A DNA stretch of 64,000 nt from Paenibacillus mesophilus. Lineage in GTDB: Bacteria; Bacillota; Bacilli; Paenibacillales; NBRC-103111. Below the pieces are notes generated by a model, which did not search any database, had not been told where the DNA came from, and saw nothing but the letters and a program-made list of their open reading frames with translations. The translations under genes were made by a program, and so were the position numbers. Positions 35,072-43,335 of the stretch are shown here, piece by piece. Within the stretch, counting starts at the first letter, position 1. Each line of letters begins with the position of its first letter. Location of the stretch: NCBI RefSeq assembly GCF_005938385.1, contig NZ_VCRA01000029.1:19158-83157 (forward strand), given 5' to 3'.

Positions 35072-36397
35072 ATGAAAAAAGGTTTCTTACTGATTTCCGC
35101 GTTCGTCCTGATTGCGGCTTCTTCAGCAGGGTGCGGCAAAAGCGGCAATAACGGCAATAGTACCGCTGGGGACGGAAAGCCGACCGCAGCCAAAGCAACC
35201 GATAAGCCGGTCGAGTTGGTCTTTACCGGTCTTCCCATAACGGAGGAAGAGTTTCAGGCACAGTTCGGCAGACCTATACAGGAGAAGTACCCCCATATTA
35301 CAGCGAAATATATTCAACCGGGCAAAGGCACGGAATTGAAGGATTTGGTCAATGCCGGAACGATTCCCGATGTGTATATGACCGCTACGGTGAATTTGCC
35401 GATATTTCTCGGTTTCAAGCTCGGCTACGATCTGAACGAATTTATTAAAAAAAATAGTTTGGATATGACTCGGTTCGAACCGAATTCGCTCCAGGTCATG
35501 AAAGATATGACGGCGGAACAAATGATTTTCGGATTGCCTTATCAGTCCGGGGGATACGTGCTTTATTACAATAAAGATGTTTTCGATAAATTCGGAGTCC
35601 CTTACCCGAAAGACGGCATGACATGGGATGACACGTACGAATTGGCCAAAAAGCTCACGAGAGTGGAGGGCGGTACGACATACAGGGGATTTACCGCCAA
35701 TTGGTCGAACATCTTCTTGACGAACAACCAGTTGGGGTTGGCGGGCTTGGATTCCAAAACGGATAAGGCGGCTATCAACACGGACGATTGGAAGATGGTT
35801 TTTAATCATGTCAAACGATTTTTCGATATTCCGGGGAACGAGCGAACGAAGGATAATGTACCGAACGGCAATCAGGAAAGCGATTTCCTGACGGGAGCCG
35901 TGGCCATGACGGCGACGGGTATCGGACTCATGACCCAAGCCGCGGATAAGGGCAATCTCAATTTCGATTACGTGGCGCTCCCTACTTACAAAGAAGCGCC
36001 GGGAGTTGGAACCAAGACGGGCGGAAGGTACTTATTGCCCACGAGTACGAGCAAATATAAAGATGAAGTGTTTCGGGCCATTTCCTATTTGACCACGGAC
36101 GAATATCAAATGAGAGCCTCCAAGGAAGGGAGGGCGACAGCATTAACCAATAAAGATATACAGAAAGCTTACATGCAAAATCATCCGAAATTAAAGGATA
36201 AAAACAATTTCGCGTACTTCTATAACAAAGTGGCCCCCACGCCGCCGACGAATCCGAGCCTTGTGGAAATTAACACCTATAATATCGCCGCTGCAGAATT
36301 GACTAAGGTTTTAATAGGCGAAACCGATGTATCGACTGCATTGCGAGTATCTGAAGAAAAAATCAATCAGGCCGTAGCGGCCAAAAAAAGTCAATAA
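35072..36397 (+). CDS. Extracellular solute-binding lipoprotein, tandem copy 2
   Basis: The 441-residue product (lipobox SSAGC, Cys21) parallels copy 1 throughout: PGKGTELKDLVNAGT, YYNKDVFDKFGVPYPKDGM, RYLLPTSTSKYKDEVF and the shared C-terminus AVAAKKSQ. The ATG follows GGGGG by 7 bases, 50 bases after copy 1. Differences cluster in surface segments such as SGGYVLYY versus NASLGYVLYY, which could give different ligand preference. A MITE-like palindrome starts directly at its stop codon. Confidence 0.92.
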   Translation: MKKGFLLISAFVLIAASSAGCGKSGNNGNSTAGDGKPTAAKATDKPVELVFTGLPITEEEFQAQFGRPIQEKYPHITAKYIQPGKGTELKDLVNAGTIPDVYMTATVNLPIFLGFKLGYDLNEFIKKNSLDMTRFEPNSLQVMKDMTAEQMIFGLPYQSGGYVLYYNKDVFDKFGVPYPKDGMTWDDTYELAKKLTRVEGGTTYRGFTANWSNIFLTNNQLGLAGLDSKTDKAAINTDDWKMVFNHVKRFFDIPGNERTKDNVPNGNQESDFLTGAVAMTATGIGLMTQAADKGNLNFDYVALPTYKEAPGVGTKTGGRYLLPTSTSKYKDEVFRAISYLTTDEYQMRASKEGRATALTNKDIQKAYMQNHPKLKDKNNFAYFYNKVAPTPPTNPSLVEINTYNIAAAELTKVLIGETDVSTALRVSEEKINQAVAAKKSQ

Positions 36398-36496
36398 GGC
36401 GCGATCAAAAAAATAATAGACCAATTTGATTGCCCAATGTAGTGTAGTGACGCGAAATTTCGTTCAAATTGGATCAGCCATTTTTTTGATCGCGCC
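36398..36496. mobile_element. MITE-like 99-bp palindrome with 17-bp terminal inverted repeats
   Basis: GGCGCGATCAAAAAAAT (36398-36414) is repeated in perfect inverted form at 36480-36496. A second internal pair, CCAATTTGA and TCAAATTGG, lies inside. Both ends are bordered by TAA, the left copy being the binding-protein stop codon, consistent with a short target duplication. No coding capacity. It may alternatively act as a terminator, since the A/T runs flank the stem. Confidence 0.55.
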
Positions 36497-36539
36497 TAAT
36501 TACGGTTCGATCGTTTTTAAGACGGGAGGAATGATTGTG

Positions 36540-38918
36540 ATGAACAAACAACCCGATAATGAAAAACTAGACGAAACGTACGGAGAGGCGAGCCCGGGTG
36601 CCAAGCTAAGCCGAAGAGAATTGTTGACTTCACTCAGTATGGCCGGCGTAGCCTTAGCTTCGGGAGGATTGATCCATTCCGTTAACGCGGAAGCTTCGGT
36701 TGCGAACCATGTCTACGGACCGGCCGGAACAGCCGGGGATTGGGAACAGGTTGAATTATTGTCCAAAAGAATAACGTGGATAAGCGTGGATGAATTTGAA
36801 AGCTGCGCAACAAAAGACGGGAACGGCGTCATAACCGACTGGACGCCGGCTTTTAATCAGGCGCTCAATTCCGTACCCGGCGCGAAAGTCGTTTGCAGCA
36901 GAAGAAGCTACAAAATAACGGGTCAAATCATCATGCCGCAAGATACCGCCATTGTAGGGACGAAAAGAGGGTTTACCCAGGGACCGGCAACCGCGACGAC
37001 AAACGGACCTAATCGGATGTACGTGGAACACGATACCAAATTTTTGATTTATCCGGCGGATATGACCGCACCTACTTTTGTCATGGAACGAAACAGCACG
37101 ATCGAAGGGGTCGAAATGTTTTATCCCGAACAAAGCGTGTTCTCTACCTCCTTGAGTGAAATTATTCGTTTTCCGCTTACGATCGACGCGAAAGGAGGAT
37201 GCAATCTTGTCAATGTGAACTTTTTCGGCGCCTATCACTTCTTCAAAGGCACGGGCGAGCGGATATGCATCGACAATTTGTTCGGATACAGCTTCGGCAC
37301 CGCTATTCAGCTTTATAAAGGCGGGGACGTCGCCTATTTGAACAATATTCATTTGAATCCGAATGTGGTCAGACCTCCTGAAGCGCTGCTCTGGCTGGGT
37401 ACCGGAAACCCCGACAGCATCGGCATTTATATAGAAGAATATGACGGCGTGAACATTTCCAATTATCACACGATCTTTTACAGAACTTCCGTGAAGGTCA
37501 AATTGAACCAGGGCGGAGCCAGATCCATTACGGTCAACGATTTTTGGCTGGACATCACGGGGGTGGCGTTCGATATCGAGGCCAACACCGGGGCAGGCGT
37601 AAGAATCAATAACGGCATCGTCTACACCGGATATTCGAACGACCCGGCCTATGGCGGCTTGCTGAGACTGAACAATCCCGTCAAAACGATTATTACGCCT
37701 TGTCTTGTAAACAATGTGGCGGTTCTCACGGTTAATCTGGCCAGGCATCCGTCGCTAACGCGGCCCGATTATGGGATTACGTTCGTAAGCAATGCGAACA
37801 ATAAGCTCCTTTTGTCCAATTTGGATATGTTCGGGGTTACCAAAGGATTAATGAGCGTAGCCGGTTTCAACCAGGTAGACGGGAAAATTTTCTCCGGCGC
37901 TTCCAACTTCAATAAATCGGTTCCGCATCCGAGAAAAAATATGCTGAAAAACAGCTATAATTTCGTAAAAGGGACAAGTTCCGACGGCGTCCCTCTGTAC
38001 TGGAGCAAAGACGGGGGAAGCATGACGGTCGAGTATTTGCCGAACGGGAATGTGAAATATACAACCGTAGATTCCTTTCCCAGAAGTAAAGGAATCGTGC
38101 AAAGCAGCGTATTGACCGAATCGGGCAGTTATCGGGTTGTAGTAAAGGCCGCGAACCCGAATCCCCGCGCCGGATTGCTTGTAAGGAAATGGAACGCCGG
38201 ACATACGAATGCCGTGGAGTACACCCCTGTTTTCGATCAAGATGGCGTCTCCAAACTGGACTTGACCGGCATTGTGCCGAATGAAAGTATCGATGTTTTG
38301 ATCCATCCGGGAACAACGACGGGAGATGCGATCGAAGTCGAATACGCTTTGCTGGTAAAGGGGACGGCTTGGTACGATTACAGGCCTGTTCCGTCGGGGC
38401 TGCCGCCACAGCAGGAATTTACGCTGCAGGGCGACGCCGCTCCCGCATTCGCCCCCCATTACGTCGGCGAACAATATATCGATACGGCGAATAAAACCGT
38501 CTATACGGCAAAGAGTACCGCTTCCAGCGCGGATTGGACACGAGTGGGAGGCAGCTCGGGATTGAATGCCGTGTTGACCCCTACGGACGGATTGAATGAT
38601 ACGTACGGAGCCGCGCTTACGATCGGACCGGCGGCGGGCTTTTCCAGCGTCGAATTGGCCAAAGTCAAAATCACATGGGACGGCGCGTTCGGAATCAATG
38701 AGACCGATACGGTCAAAATCCGCTGCGACTATAGCGACTCAACGAATGCTTTTGTGGAAAAATCGGCGACGGTTGCAGGTTCATTATGGATAACGGATGA
38801 CGACATCGCGACGTTAATTCGCAATGGCGCGGCAATCGTCTCCATATCGGTTTACGCCAAATCTTCATTGCCAAGCAGCGTAGCGAAGACGGTGCAGCTA
38901 ATCGGGTATTCCAGATAG
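36540..38918 (+). CDS. Tat-exported beta-helix protein with C-terminal accessory domains
   Basis: The 792-residue product carries a twin-arginine signal (LSRRELLTSL near residues 23-32), then a right-handed beta-helix region rich in short N/G-containing coils up to about 460. From about 460 comes a jelly-roll-like segment (KGTSSDGVPLYWSKDGGSM onward) and a C-terminal module (NAVLTPTDGLNDTYGAALTIG) that resemble accessory carbohydrate-binding regions. ATG 36540 follows GGGAGG by 10 bases. No catalytic motif is certain. It follows two binding-protein genes, in the same order as at 5.8-9.7 kb. Confidence 0.75.
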   Translation: MNKQPDNEKLDETYGEASPGAKLSRRELLTSLSMAGVALASGGLIHSVNAEASVANHVYGPAGTAGDWEQVELLSKRITWISVDEFESCATKDGNGVITDWTPAFNQALNSVPGAKVVCSRRSYKITGQIIMPQDTAIVGTKRGFTQGPATATTNGPNRMYVEHDTKFLIYPADMTAPTFVMERNSTIEGVEMFYPEQSVFSTSLSEIIRFPLTIDAKGGCNLVNVNFFGAYHFFKGTGERICIDNLFGYSFGTAIQLYKGGDVAYLNNIHLNPNVVRPPEALLWLGTGNPDSIGIYIEEYDGVNISNYHTIFYRTSVKVKLNQGGARSITVNDFWLDITGVAFDIEANTGAGVRINNGIVYTGYSNDPAYGGLLRLNNPVKTIITPCLVNNVAVLTVNLARHPSLTRPDYGITFVSNANNKLLLSNLDMFGVTKGLMSVAGFNQVDGKIFSGASNFNKSVPHPRKNMLKNSYNFVKGTSSDGVPLYWSKDGGSMTVEYLPNGNVKYTTVDSFPRSKGIVQSSVLTESGSYRVVVKAANPNPRAGLLVRKWNAGHTNAVEYTPVFDQDGVSKLDLTGIVPNESIDVLIHPGTTTGDAIEVEYALLVKGTAWYDYRPVPSGLPPQQEFTLQGDAAPAFAPHYVGEQYIDTANKTVYTAKSTASSADWTRVGGSSGLNAVLTPTDGLNDTYGAALTIGPAAGFSSVELAKVKITWDGAFGINETDTVKIRCDYSDSTNAFVEKSATVAGSLWITDDDIATLIRNGAAIVSISVYAKSSLPSSVAKTVQLIGYSR

Positions 38919-38940
38919 GGAAGAAACTTAGTTGAACGGT

Positions 38941-38989
38941 GAAAATATGGGACGCTTTGTAATCGGAACGGGGCTATGATCAAGATAGC
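38941..38989 (+). promoter_or_regulatory. Shared promoter element, copy B (RraA-NanA-sialidase unit)
   Basis: GAAAATATGGGACG (38941-38954), 17 bases, then GGCTATGATCAAGATAGC (38972-38989). It has the same sequence and spacing as the element at 33490-33538. TTGTAA (38957-38962) and TCAAGA (38980-38985), 17 bases apart, occupy the equivalent -35/-10 positions, 30 bases before the RraA gene start. Confidence 0.65.
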
Positions 38990-39015
38990 GCCAAGCCAAG
39001 CGAGGGTGATTGGAA

Positions 39016-39768
39016 ATGAGCGAACAACGTTTAAGCTGCAGCGAATTGTTGAAATTGAAAAGGTGGAATACGCCGACCGTTTATAACGGCTGGGAAGCTA
39101 TCACGAATCAAGACATTACGAAAGGGTTCAATACGGAGGAAACGCGGGACTTTATGCCGCAAATGGGGCCGATGATCGGCTATGCCGTAACGGTGCAGAT
39201 CGAGCCTGGTAATCCGGCTCATCCGCGAAACAATCCGAATGCGTGGAGCGAATACCGGCAATATGTGGCCGGACTCCCCGGTCCCAAAATCGTAGTCGTT
39301 CAAGATTTGGATGCTCCCCGGGTTGTCGGTGCGTTCTGGGGCGAAGTGAACAGCAATATTCACCGCGCGTTAGGATGCGTCGGCACGATTACCGACGGGG
39401 CGATCCGCGATCTGGACGAAATGACTAACGCCGGCTTCAAGGCGTTGGCCCGCAGAATGTGCGTCGGTCATGCTTACAGTACGCCGGTCCGTTGGGGATG
39501 CGAAGTCGAAGTGTTCGGCTGTACGGTCAGACCGGGCCAGCTCATTCATGCCGACAAGCACGGGTTCATGGTCATTCCGCACGAAGACGAGCGTCGGCTG
39601 TTGGATGCCGCCCGCTTCATGGACGACAATGAATGCGATACGCTCATTCCCGCGGCCAGAAGCTCCTCGGGCAAGCCGATGCAGGAGCTTCTTCGGGAAA
39701 TCGATGCTGCGGGCAAACAATTCGGTATTCACGCGAAGCGGACTTTCGGCAATTCGGGAGAATGGTAA
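39016..39768 (+). CDS. RraA-like / HMG aldolase family protein
   Basis: The 250-residue protein has the RraA-like fold signature: a GxxxG-poor N-terminal part (YNGWEAI), then VVVQDLDAPRVVGAFWGEV, CVGTITDGAIRDLDEM with the Arg-Asp pair, PVRWGCEVEVFGCTVRPGQLIHADKHG cut by a metal-site Asp. Family members are class II pyruvate aldolases or oxaloacetate decarboxylases, or RNase E regulators. Beside NanA and sialidase-like genes, an aldolase role in sugar-acid catabolism is more likely. The ATG at 39016 follows GAGGGTG by 7 bases. Confidence 0.82.
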   Translation: MSEQRLSCSELLKLKRWNTPTVYNGWEAITNQDITKGFNTEETRDFMPQMGPMIGYAVTVQIEPGNPAHPRNNPNAWSEYRQYVAGLPGPKIVVVQDLDAPRVVGAFWGEVNSNIHRALGCVGTITDGAIRDLDEMTNAGFKALARRMCVGHAYSTPVRWGCEVEVFGCTVRPGQLIHADKHGFMVIPHEDERRLLDAARFMDDNECDTLIPAARSSSGKPMQELLREIDAAGKQFGIHAKRTFGNSGEW

Positions 39769-39806
39769 GAACACTATAGAGAGAATCGGATAGGATTGGT
39801 GAAAGC

Positions 39807-40709
39807 ATGCTGCCACTTAACAAAATGCAAGGAATCATTCCGGCGCTCATTACGCCATATGACGAGTCGGGCGCGATCAGCGAACCGACCGCACGCAAGC
39901 TTGTCCGTCATTTGCTGGAGAAGCGGGTGGACGGCTTCTATGTGAGCGGCAGTACGGGCGAAGGTTTCCTTCAATCGGTCGGGGAGCGCGAGCAAATGCT
40001 GGAAATCGTCGTGGACGAGGTGCGGGGAGCCGTACCCGTCATCTCCCATGTCGGCGCGATGGACACGGACACTTGCGTCAGGCTGGCGAAGCATGCGGCG
40101 CGAGTCGGCGCCGATGCGGTATCGTCGGTTGCTCCGTTTTACTACAAGCACGGTCAGGAGCAAGTACGCGGGCATTATATCGATATTGCGCTGGCGGCTG
40201 ACATACCGCTTATTCTGTACCATTTCCCTGCCATGACGGGCGTGCAGTCAACCGTCCGCTTTTACGAGGAATTGTCCAAGGTTGACCGCATCGTCGGAGT
40301 TAAGTTTACTTCCAAAGATACGTTCGAGCTCCAGCAGCTGATCGAAGCATGCGGGCCGGACTTCCGCGTATTCAACGGGCCGGACGAATGTTTGCTCGCG
40401 GGGCTCGCGGTCGGCTGCTGCGGCGCTATCGGAAGCACGTACAACATTATGCCGGACTTGTTCGCGCAGCTGTACCGGAAGTTCCGGGAAGGCGATTGGG
40501 CCGAGGCGCGCAGGCTGCAAACGGACGCGAACCGGGTTATCGCCGAATTGCTGAAATACGATTTCATCGCGTTCGAGCGGGAAATATTGCGCTTGCAAGG
40601 AATCGACGTCGGCTTGCCGAGAAAACCGATTCAGCAGCTGACCGGCGAAGAGCGGCTGCAAATCCGCCGGTTTGCGCAGCAGTTCGAATTTTTGGAGTTG
40701 AACCGATAA
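39807..40709 (+). CDS. N-acetylneuraminate lyase-like aldolase (DapA/NanA family)
   Basis: The 300-residue protein is a class I aldolase with GSTGEGF at 48-54, Tyr138 in ILYHFPAMTG and Schiff-base Lys166 in GVKFTSK. YHxPAxTG and GVKFTS are characteristic of N-acetylneuraminate lyases more than of DapA. It would cleave a sialic-acid-type 2-keto acid to pyruvate and an amino sugar. The start follows a modest GGTG site. It lies between an RraA-like aldolase and a sialidase-like protein in one operon; no NagA/NagB or NanK/NanE partner is seen in the window. Confidence 0.82.
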   Translation: MLPLNKMQGIIPALITPYDESGAISEPTARKLVRHLLEKRVDGFYVSGSTGEGFLQSVGEREQMLEIVVDEVRGAVPVISHVGAMDTDTCVRLAKHAARVGADAVSSVAPFYYKHGQEQVRGHYIDIALAADIPLILYHFPAMTGVQSTVRFYEELSKVDRIVGVKFTSKDTFELQQLIEACGPDFRVFNGPDECLLAGLAVGCCGAIGSTYNIMPDLFAQLYRKFREGDWAEARRLQTDANRVIAELLKYDFIAFEREILRLQGIDVGLPRKPIQQLTGEERLQIRRFAQQFEFLELNR

Positions 40710-40722
40710 GGAGATGGAGCTT

Positions 40723-41814
40723 GTGTCCAATTCATATATCCGGTACATTTCGGTAGCCGAGGCCGGGGCAGGCAATCCGCGCAACGACACGGCAAGCATC
40801 GTTCCGCTCCAGGACGGGCGATTGCTGCTCGTTTGGCACAAATATGAGGACGGACCCGGGGGAGGTAGCGATTTCGGGCTGTGCCGGATCTATGCCAAAA
40901 CTTCACGAGACGGCGGATTGACTTGGGGCGAGGAATCGATGCTCGTCGACGTCCATCCTGGGGACCATAACGTACAGGCACCCGGCCTATGCCGGCTGCC
41001 TTCCGGCGATCTGCTTCTACATTGCCTCCGCGGTCATCATGGCGCGAACAGCTCGAGCATGTGCCTTTTCCGTTCCTCCGACGAAGGCGAGACGTGGGTC
41101 GATGCGGGCAGCATATGGGAACGGAGCGCGGGCCAATGGCTGCAGGGCGGGGCCAACAATATGAACGTCCTTAGCGGCGGACGATTGCTGCTGCCGTTTC
41201 ACTTCGGAACGGGGCATCAAGGAAGCCAGCATAATACGATCGGCTGTTTCTTAAGCGACGATGAGGGGCGCACCTGGCGCCAGGCGGGCGGTACGGTCGA
41301 TTTGCCGATGAGAGGCGCCATGGAGGCATCCGTGGCCGAACTGGCCCCGAACGGCGGAGAGCTGATCATGTCGATACGGACGCAGCTTGGAGCGGTGTTC
41401 CTGTCATACTCCGGAGACTGGGGGGAAACGTGGTCGTTGCCGCAAACGTCCGGAGTGCGTGCGCCCGAATCATGTACATGTGTGAGACGGATTCCTTCTA
41501 CCGGCGACTTGGTATTGTTTTATAACGGTAGCGATTATAATCCGGCCAGGCATCATTACGGGCTGCGCACCCCGCTGTCAGCCGCGCTGTCCCGCGACGA
41601 CGGAAGCACATGGCGTAAAATAGGCGATATCGAAACGGGACCGTACGAATACATGAATGTAAACTGCTTGATGACGGAAGCGGGGGATGCTCTCTTGACT
41701 TACGCGAAAGTGGTGGATCCGCAACTGGTGCAAGACGATAAGTCGCTTCCTTTCGAACGGAAAGGCTTGGATTTGTGCCTGGCTTTGATCGGCCGGGAAT
41801 GGATTTACAAGTGA
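40723..41814 (+). CDS. Sialidase-like BNR/Asp-box repeat protein
   Basis: The 363-residue product has five Asp-box turns (SRDGGLTWG, SDEGETWV, SDDEGRTWR, SGDWGETWS, SRDDGSTWR) of a six-bladed propeller, with an N-terminal NDTASIVPLQDGRLLLVW strand pair. This is the layout of exo-alpha-sialidase-like proteins. No signal peptide is present, so it would work inside the cell. GTG 40723 is chosen because AAGGAG lies 9 bases upstream; ATG 40714 abuts that site. It ends the RraA-NanA unit. Confidence 0.8.
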   Translation: MSNSYIRYISVAEAGAGNPRNDTASIVPLQDGRLLLVWHKYEDGPGGGSDFGLCRIYAKTSRDGGLTWGEESMLVDVHPGDHNVQAPGLCRLPSGDLLLHCLRGHHGANSSSMCLFRSSDEGETWVDAGSIWERSAGQWLQGGANNMNVLSGGRLLLPFHFGTGHQGSQHNTIGCFLSDDEGRTWRQAGGTVDLPMRGAMEASVAELAPNGGELIMSIRTQLGAVFLSYSGDWGETWSLPQTSGVRAPESCTCVRRIPSTGDLVLFYNGSDYNPARHHYGLRTPLSAALSRDDGSTWRKIGDIETGPYEYMNVNCLMTEAGDALLTYAKVVDPQLVQDDKSLPFERKGLDLCLALIGREWIYK

Positions 41815-41838
41815 TGCGATGAAGCTCGGCGACATAAG

Positions 41839-41886
41839 AAACCGCCTCTTACCGATTAGGAATTCGGTATGGGGCGGTTTATTTTT
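41839..41886. terminator. Bidirectional terminator
   Basis: AAACCGCC 41839-41846 pairs with GGCGGTTT 41873-41880, with a second inner ACCGA/TCGGT pair, and a TATTTTT tail follows. It lies between the converging sialidase-like and murQ genes. Confidence 0.82.
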
Positions 41887-41887
41887 A

Positions 41888-42802
41888 CTATTCGTCTGAG
41901 CGGCCGAGCCGGATCGCTTCGCGGACGAAGCCATGCGACTGCTCGAGCAGCGTGGCGGCCTGCTCGTAAGGGGAGTTCGTGGCGATCATGACGGTAGCCG
42001 TCTTGACATGTCCGTTCGTAGCTTGGAAAGCCTGCTCGACCTCGTCCTCCGGAGCGCCTGTAGCCATGCGGATCATCTGCTTGGCCCGGTTGACGAGCTT
42101 CACGTTCGTCGCCTGCATGTCCACCATCAGGTTGCCGTATACTTTGCCCATTTGGATGAAGGAAGCGGTTGTCAGCATATTCAAAATCATTTTCTGCGCC
42201 GTACCCGCTTTCAGCCGGGTGGAGCCGAGCACCGCTTCCGGCCCGACAACGGCCTCGATTGCGATATCGGCGTGCCGGCTCATCGCCGTATCCGGGTTGT
42301 TGCATACGCAGATGACGGCAGCGCCCGCCGCTTTGGCCCGCTTCATGGCCCCGATGACGTATGGGGTGCGCCCGCTTGCCGCGATCCCTACTACAACATC
42401 ATGTTCCCCGACGCCATAGCGTTCGATATCCTGCGCTCCCATCTCTTCGTTGTCTTCAGCACCTTCCACCGCCTTGCGGATCGCCGTATCTCCACCGGCA
42501 ATAATGCCTTGGACCAGCTCGGGATTCGTTCCGAACGTAGGAGGACATTCCGAAGCGTCGAGGATGCCGAGCCTTCCGCTCGTTCCCGCTCCTGCGTAGA
42601 ACAGCTTCCCGCCAAGCCGGAACCGGGCCACGATCAGATCGACCGCTTTCCCGATCTCGGGAATCGTTCTCCTGACGGCTGCGGCGATCAATTGGTCTTC
42701 ATCATTCATAAGCTCGAGCATGCGGACCGTGGACACCCGATCGATGTCTCGAGTCCGTTCATTTTGGCGTTCGGTAATCAATCGTTCCAAAGAACTATTC
42801 AT
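41888..42802 (-). CDS. murQ: N-acetylmuramic acid 6-phosphate etherase
   Basis: The 304-residue protein is a full-length SIS-domain MurQ: GAGTSGRLGILDASECPPTFG holds the catalytic Glu and phosphate-binding serines; SGRTPYV and TRLKAGTAQKMILNM follow. It splits MurNAc-6-phosphate into GlcNAc-6-phosphate and lactate in cell-wall recycling. It is divergent from an RpiR-type regulator and close to namZ. No MurNAc PTS gene (murP) is visible in the window. Confidence 0.95.
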   Translation of the reverse strand: MNSSLERLITERQNERTRDIDRVSTVRMLELMNDEDQLIAAAVRRTIPEIGKAVDLIVARFRLGGKLFYAGAGTSGRLGILDASECPPTFGTNPELVQGIIAGGDTAIRKAVEGAEDNEEMGAQDIERYGVGEHDVVVGIAASGRTPYVIGAMKRAKAAGAAVICVCNNPDTAMSRHADIAIEAVVGPEAVLGSTRLKAGTAQKMILNMLTTASFIQMGKVYGNLMVDMQATNVKLVNRAKQMIRMATGAPEDEVEQAFQATNGHVKTATVMIATNSPYEQAATLLEQSHGFVREAIRLGRSDE

Positions 42803-42941
42803 AAAGGTCCCTCCGCAGCTGTGTTCTCAAAGATAGCATCGAGAAGGCTGGTCTATTGTATAGAAAACCGTCAATGTCTTTTCCTAACTATAAACGATAA
42901 CGATAGGATTGTAAAATATTTTTTTATATATTAACTATTTA

Positions 42942-42997
42942 TTGAAATTTTATTTCACTGCGCTATAATGGGTTTGTGGTTGAAATTTTGTTTTTCA
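42942..42997 (+). promoter_or_regulatory. Promoter of the RpiR-type regulator with two operators
   Basis: TTGAAA (42942-42947), 16 bases, TATAAT (42964-42969). TGAAA-N5-TTTCA at 42943-42957 covers the -35 and spacer, and a second related site TGAAATTTTGTTTTTCA follows at 42981-42997. The same promoter-operator layout lies before namZ. The palindrome type is common for RpiR/MurR-family regulators, so autoregulation is likely. Confidence 0.65.
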
Positions 42998-43176
42998 TTT
43001 AATGGAACAAATGATTTAAAATTTTAAATTCAATGAAAGCGCTCGCCGTTCCATAGTTTTCATACACGGTTATTATGTCGGCAGCATACGTGCGCGGCAC
43101 GATGAATTCGGGCCTGAAAGAGTAGCGTTTGAATTGCGCACTTCAAAACGGATACAATGAAAAGAAGAAGATGGAC

Positions 43177-43301
43177 ATGACCGAACAGGCGAAACAAGCA
43201 TTTTTTGGCATTCAGCGCAAGGCGCCCGTCTATTTCAAGCGGTTGCAAGTATTATGGTGCAGAAGGGCGGCCTGAACAAACGGCTGCAGTGGTTTGAATA
43301 A
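43177..43301 (+). pseudogene. Remnant of a PIG-L (LmbE-like) deacetylase gene
   Basis: The first 14 or so codons (MTEQAKQAFFG) resemble the start of the intact PIG-L gene at 46667, and the last 80 bases (APVYFKRLQ, then a one-base-deleted NKRLQWFE with TAA) match its C-terminus; about 190 codons in the middle are missing. The end of the remnant lies 34 bases before the regulator start. It looks like a second copy that lost its core by an internal deletion plus a frameshift. Confidence 0.65.
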
Positions 43302-43335
43302 GACGTTTGATTCAAACGGTAAAGGTGGAATCGCA

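Noticed and set aside
43035..43050. TGAAAGCGCTCGCC as a cre site upstream of the RpiR regulator
   Set aside because: Matches the 5' half of the consensus but fails at the 3' end; not strong enough to list.
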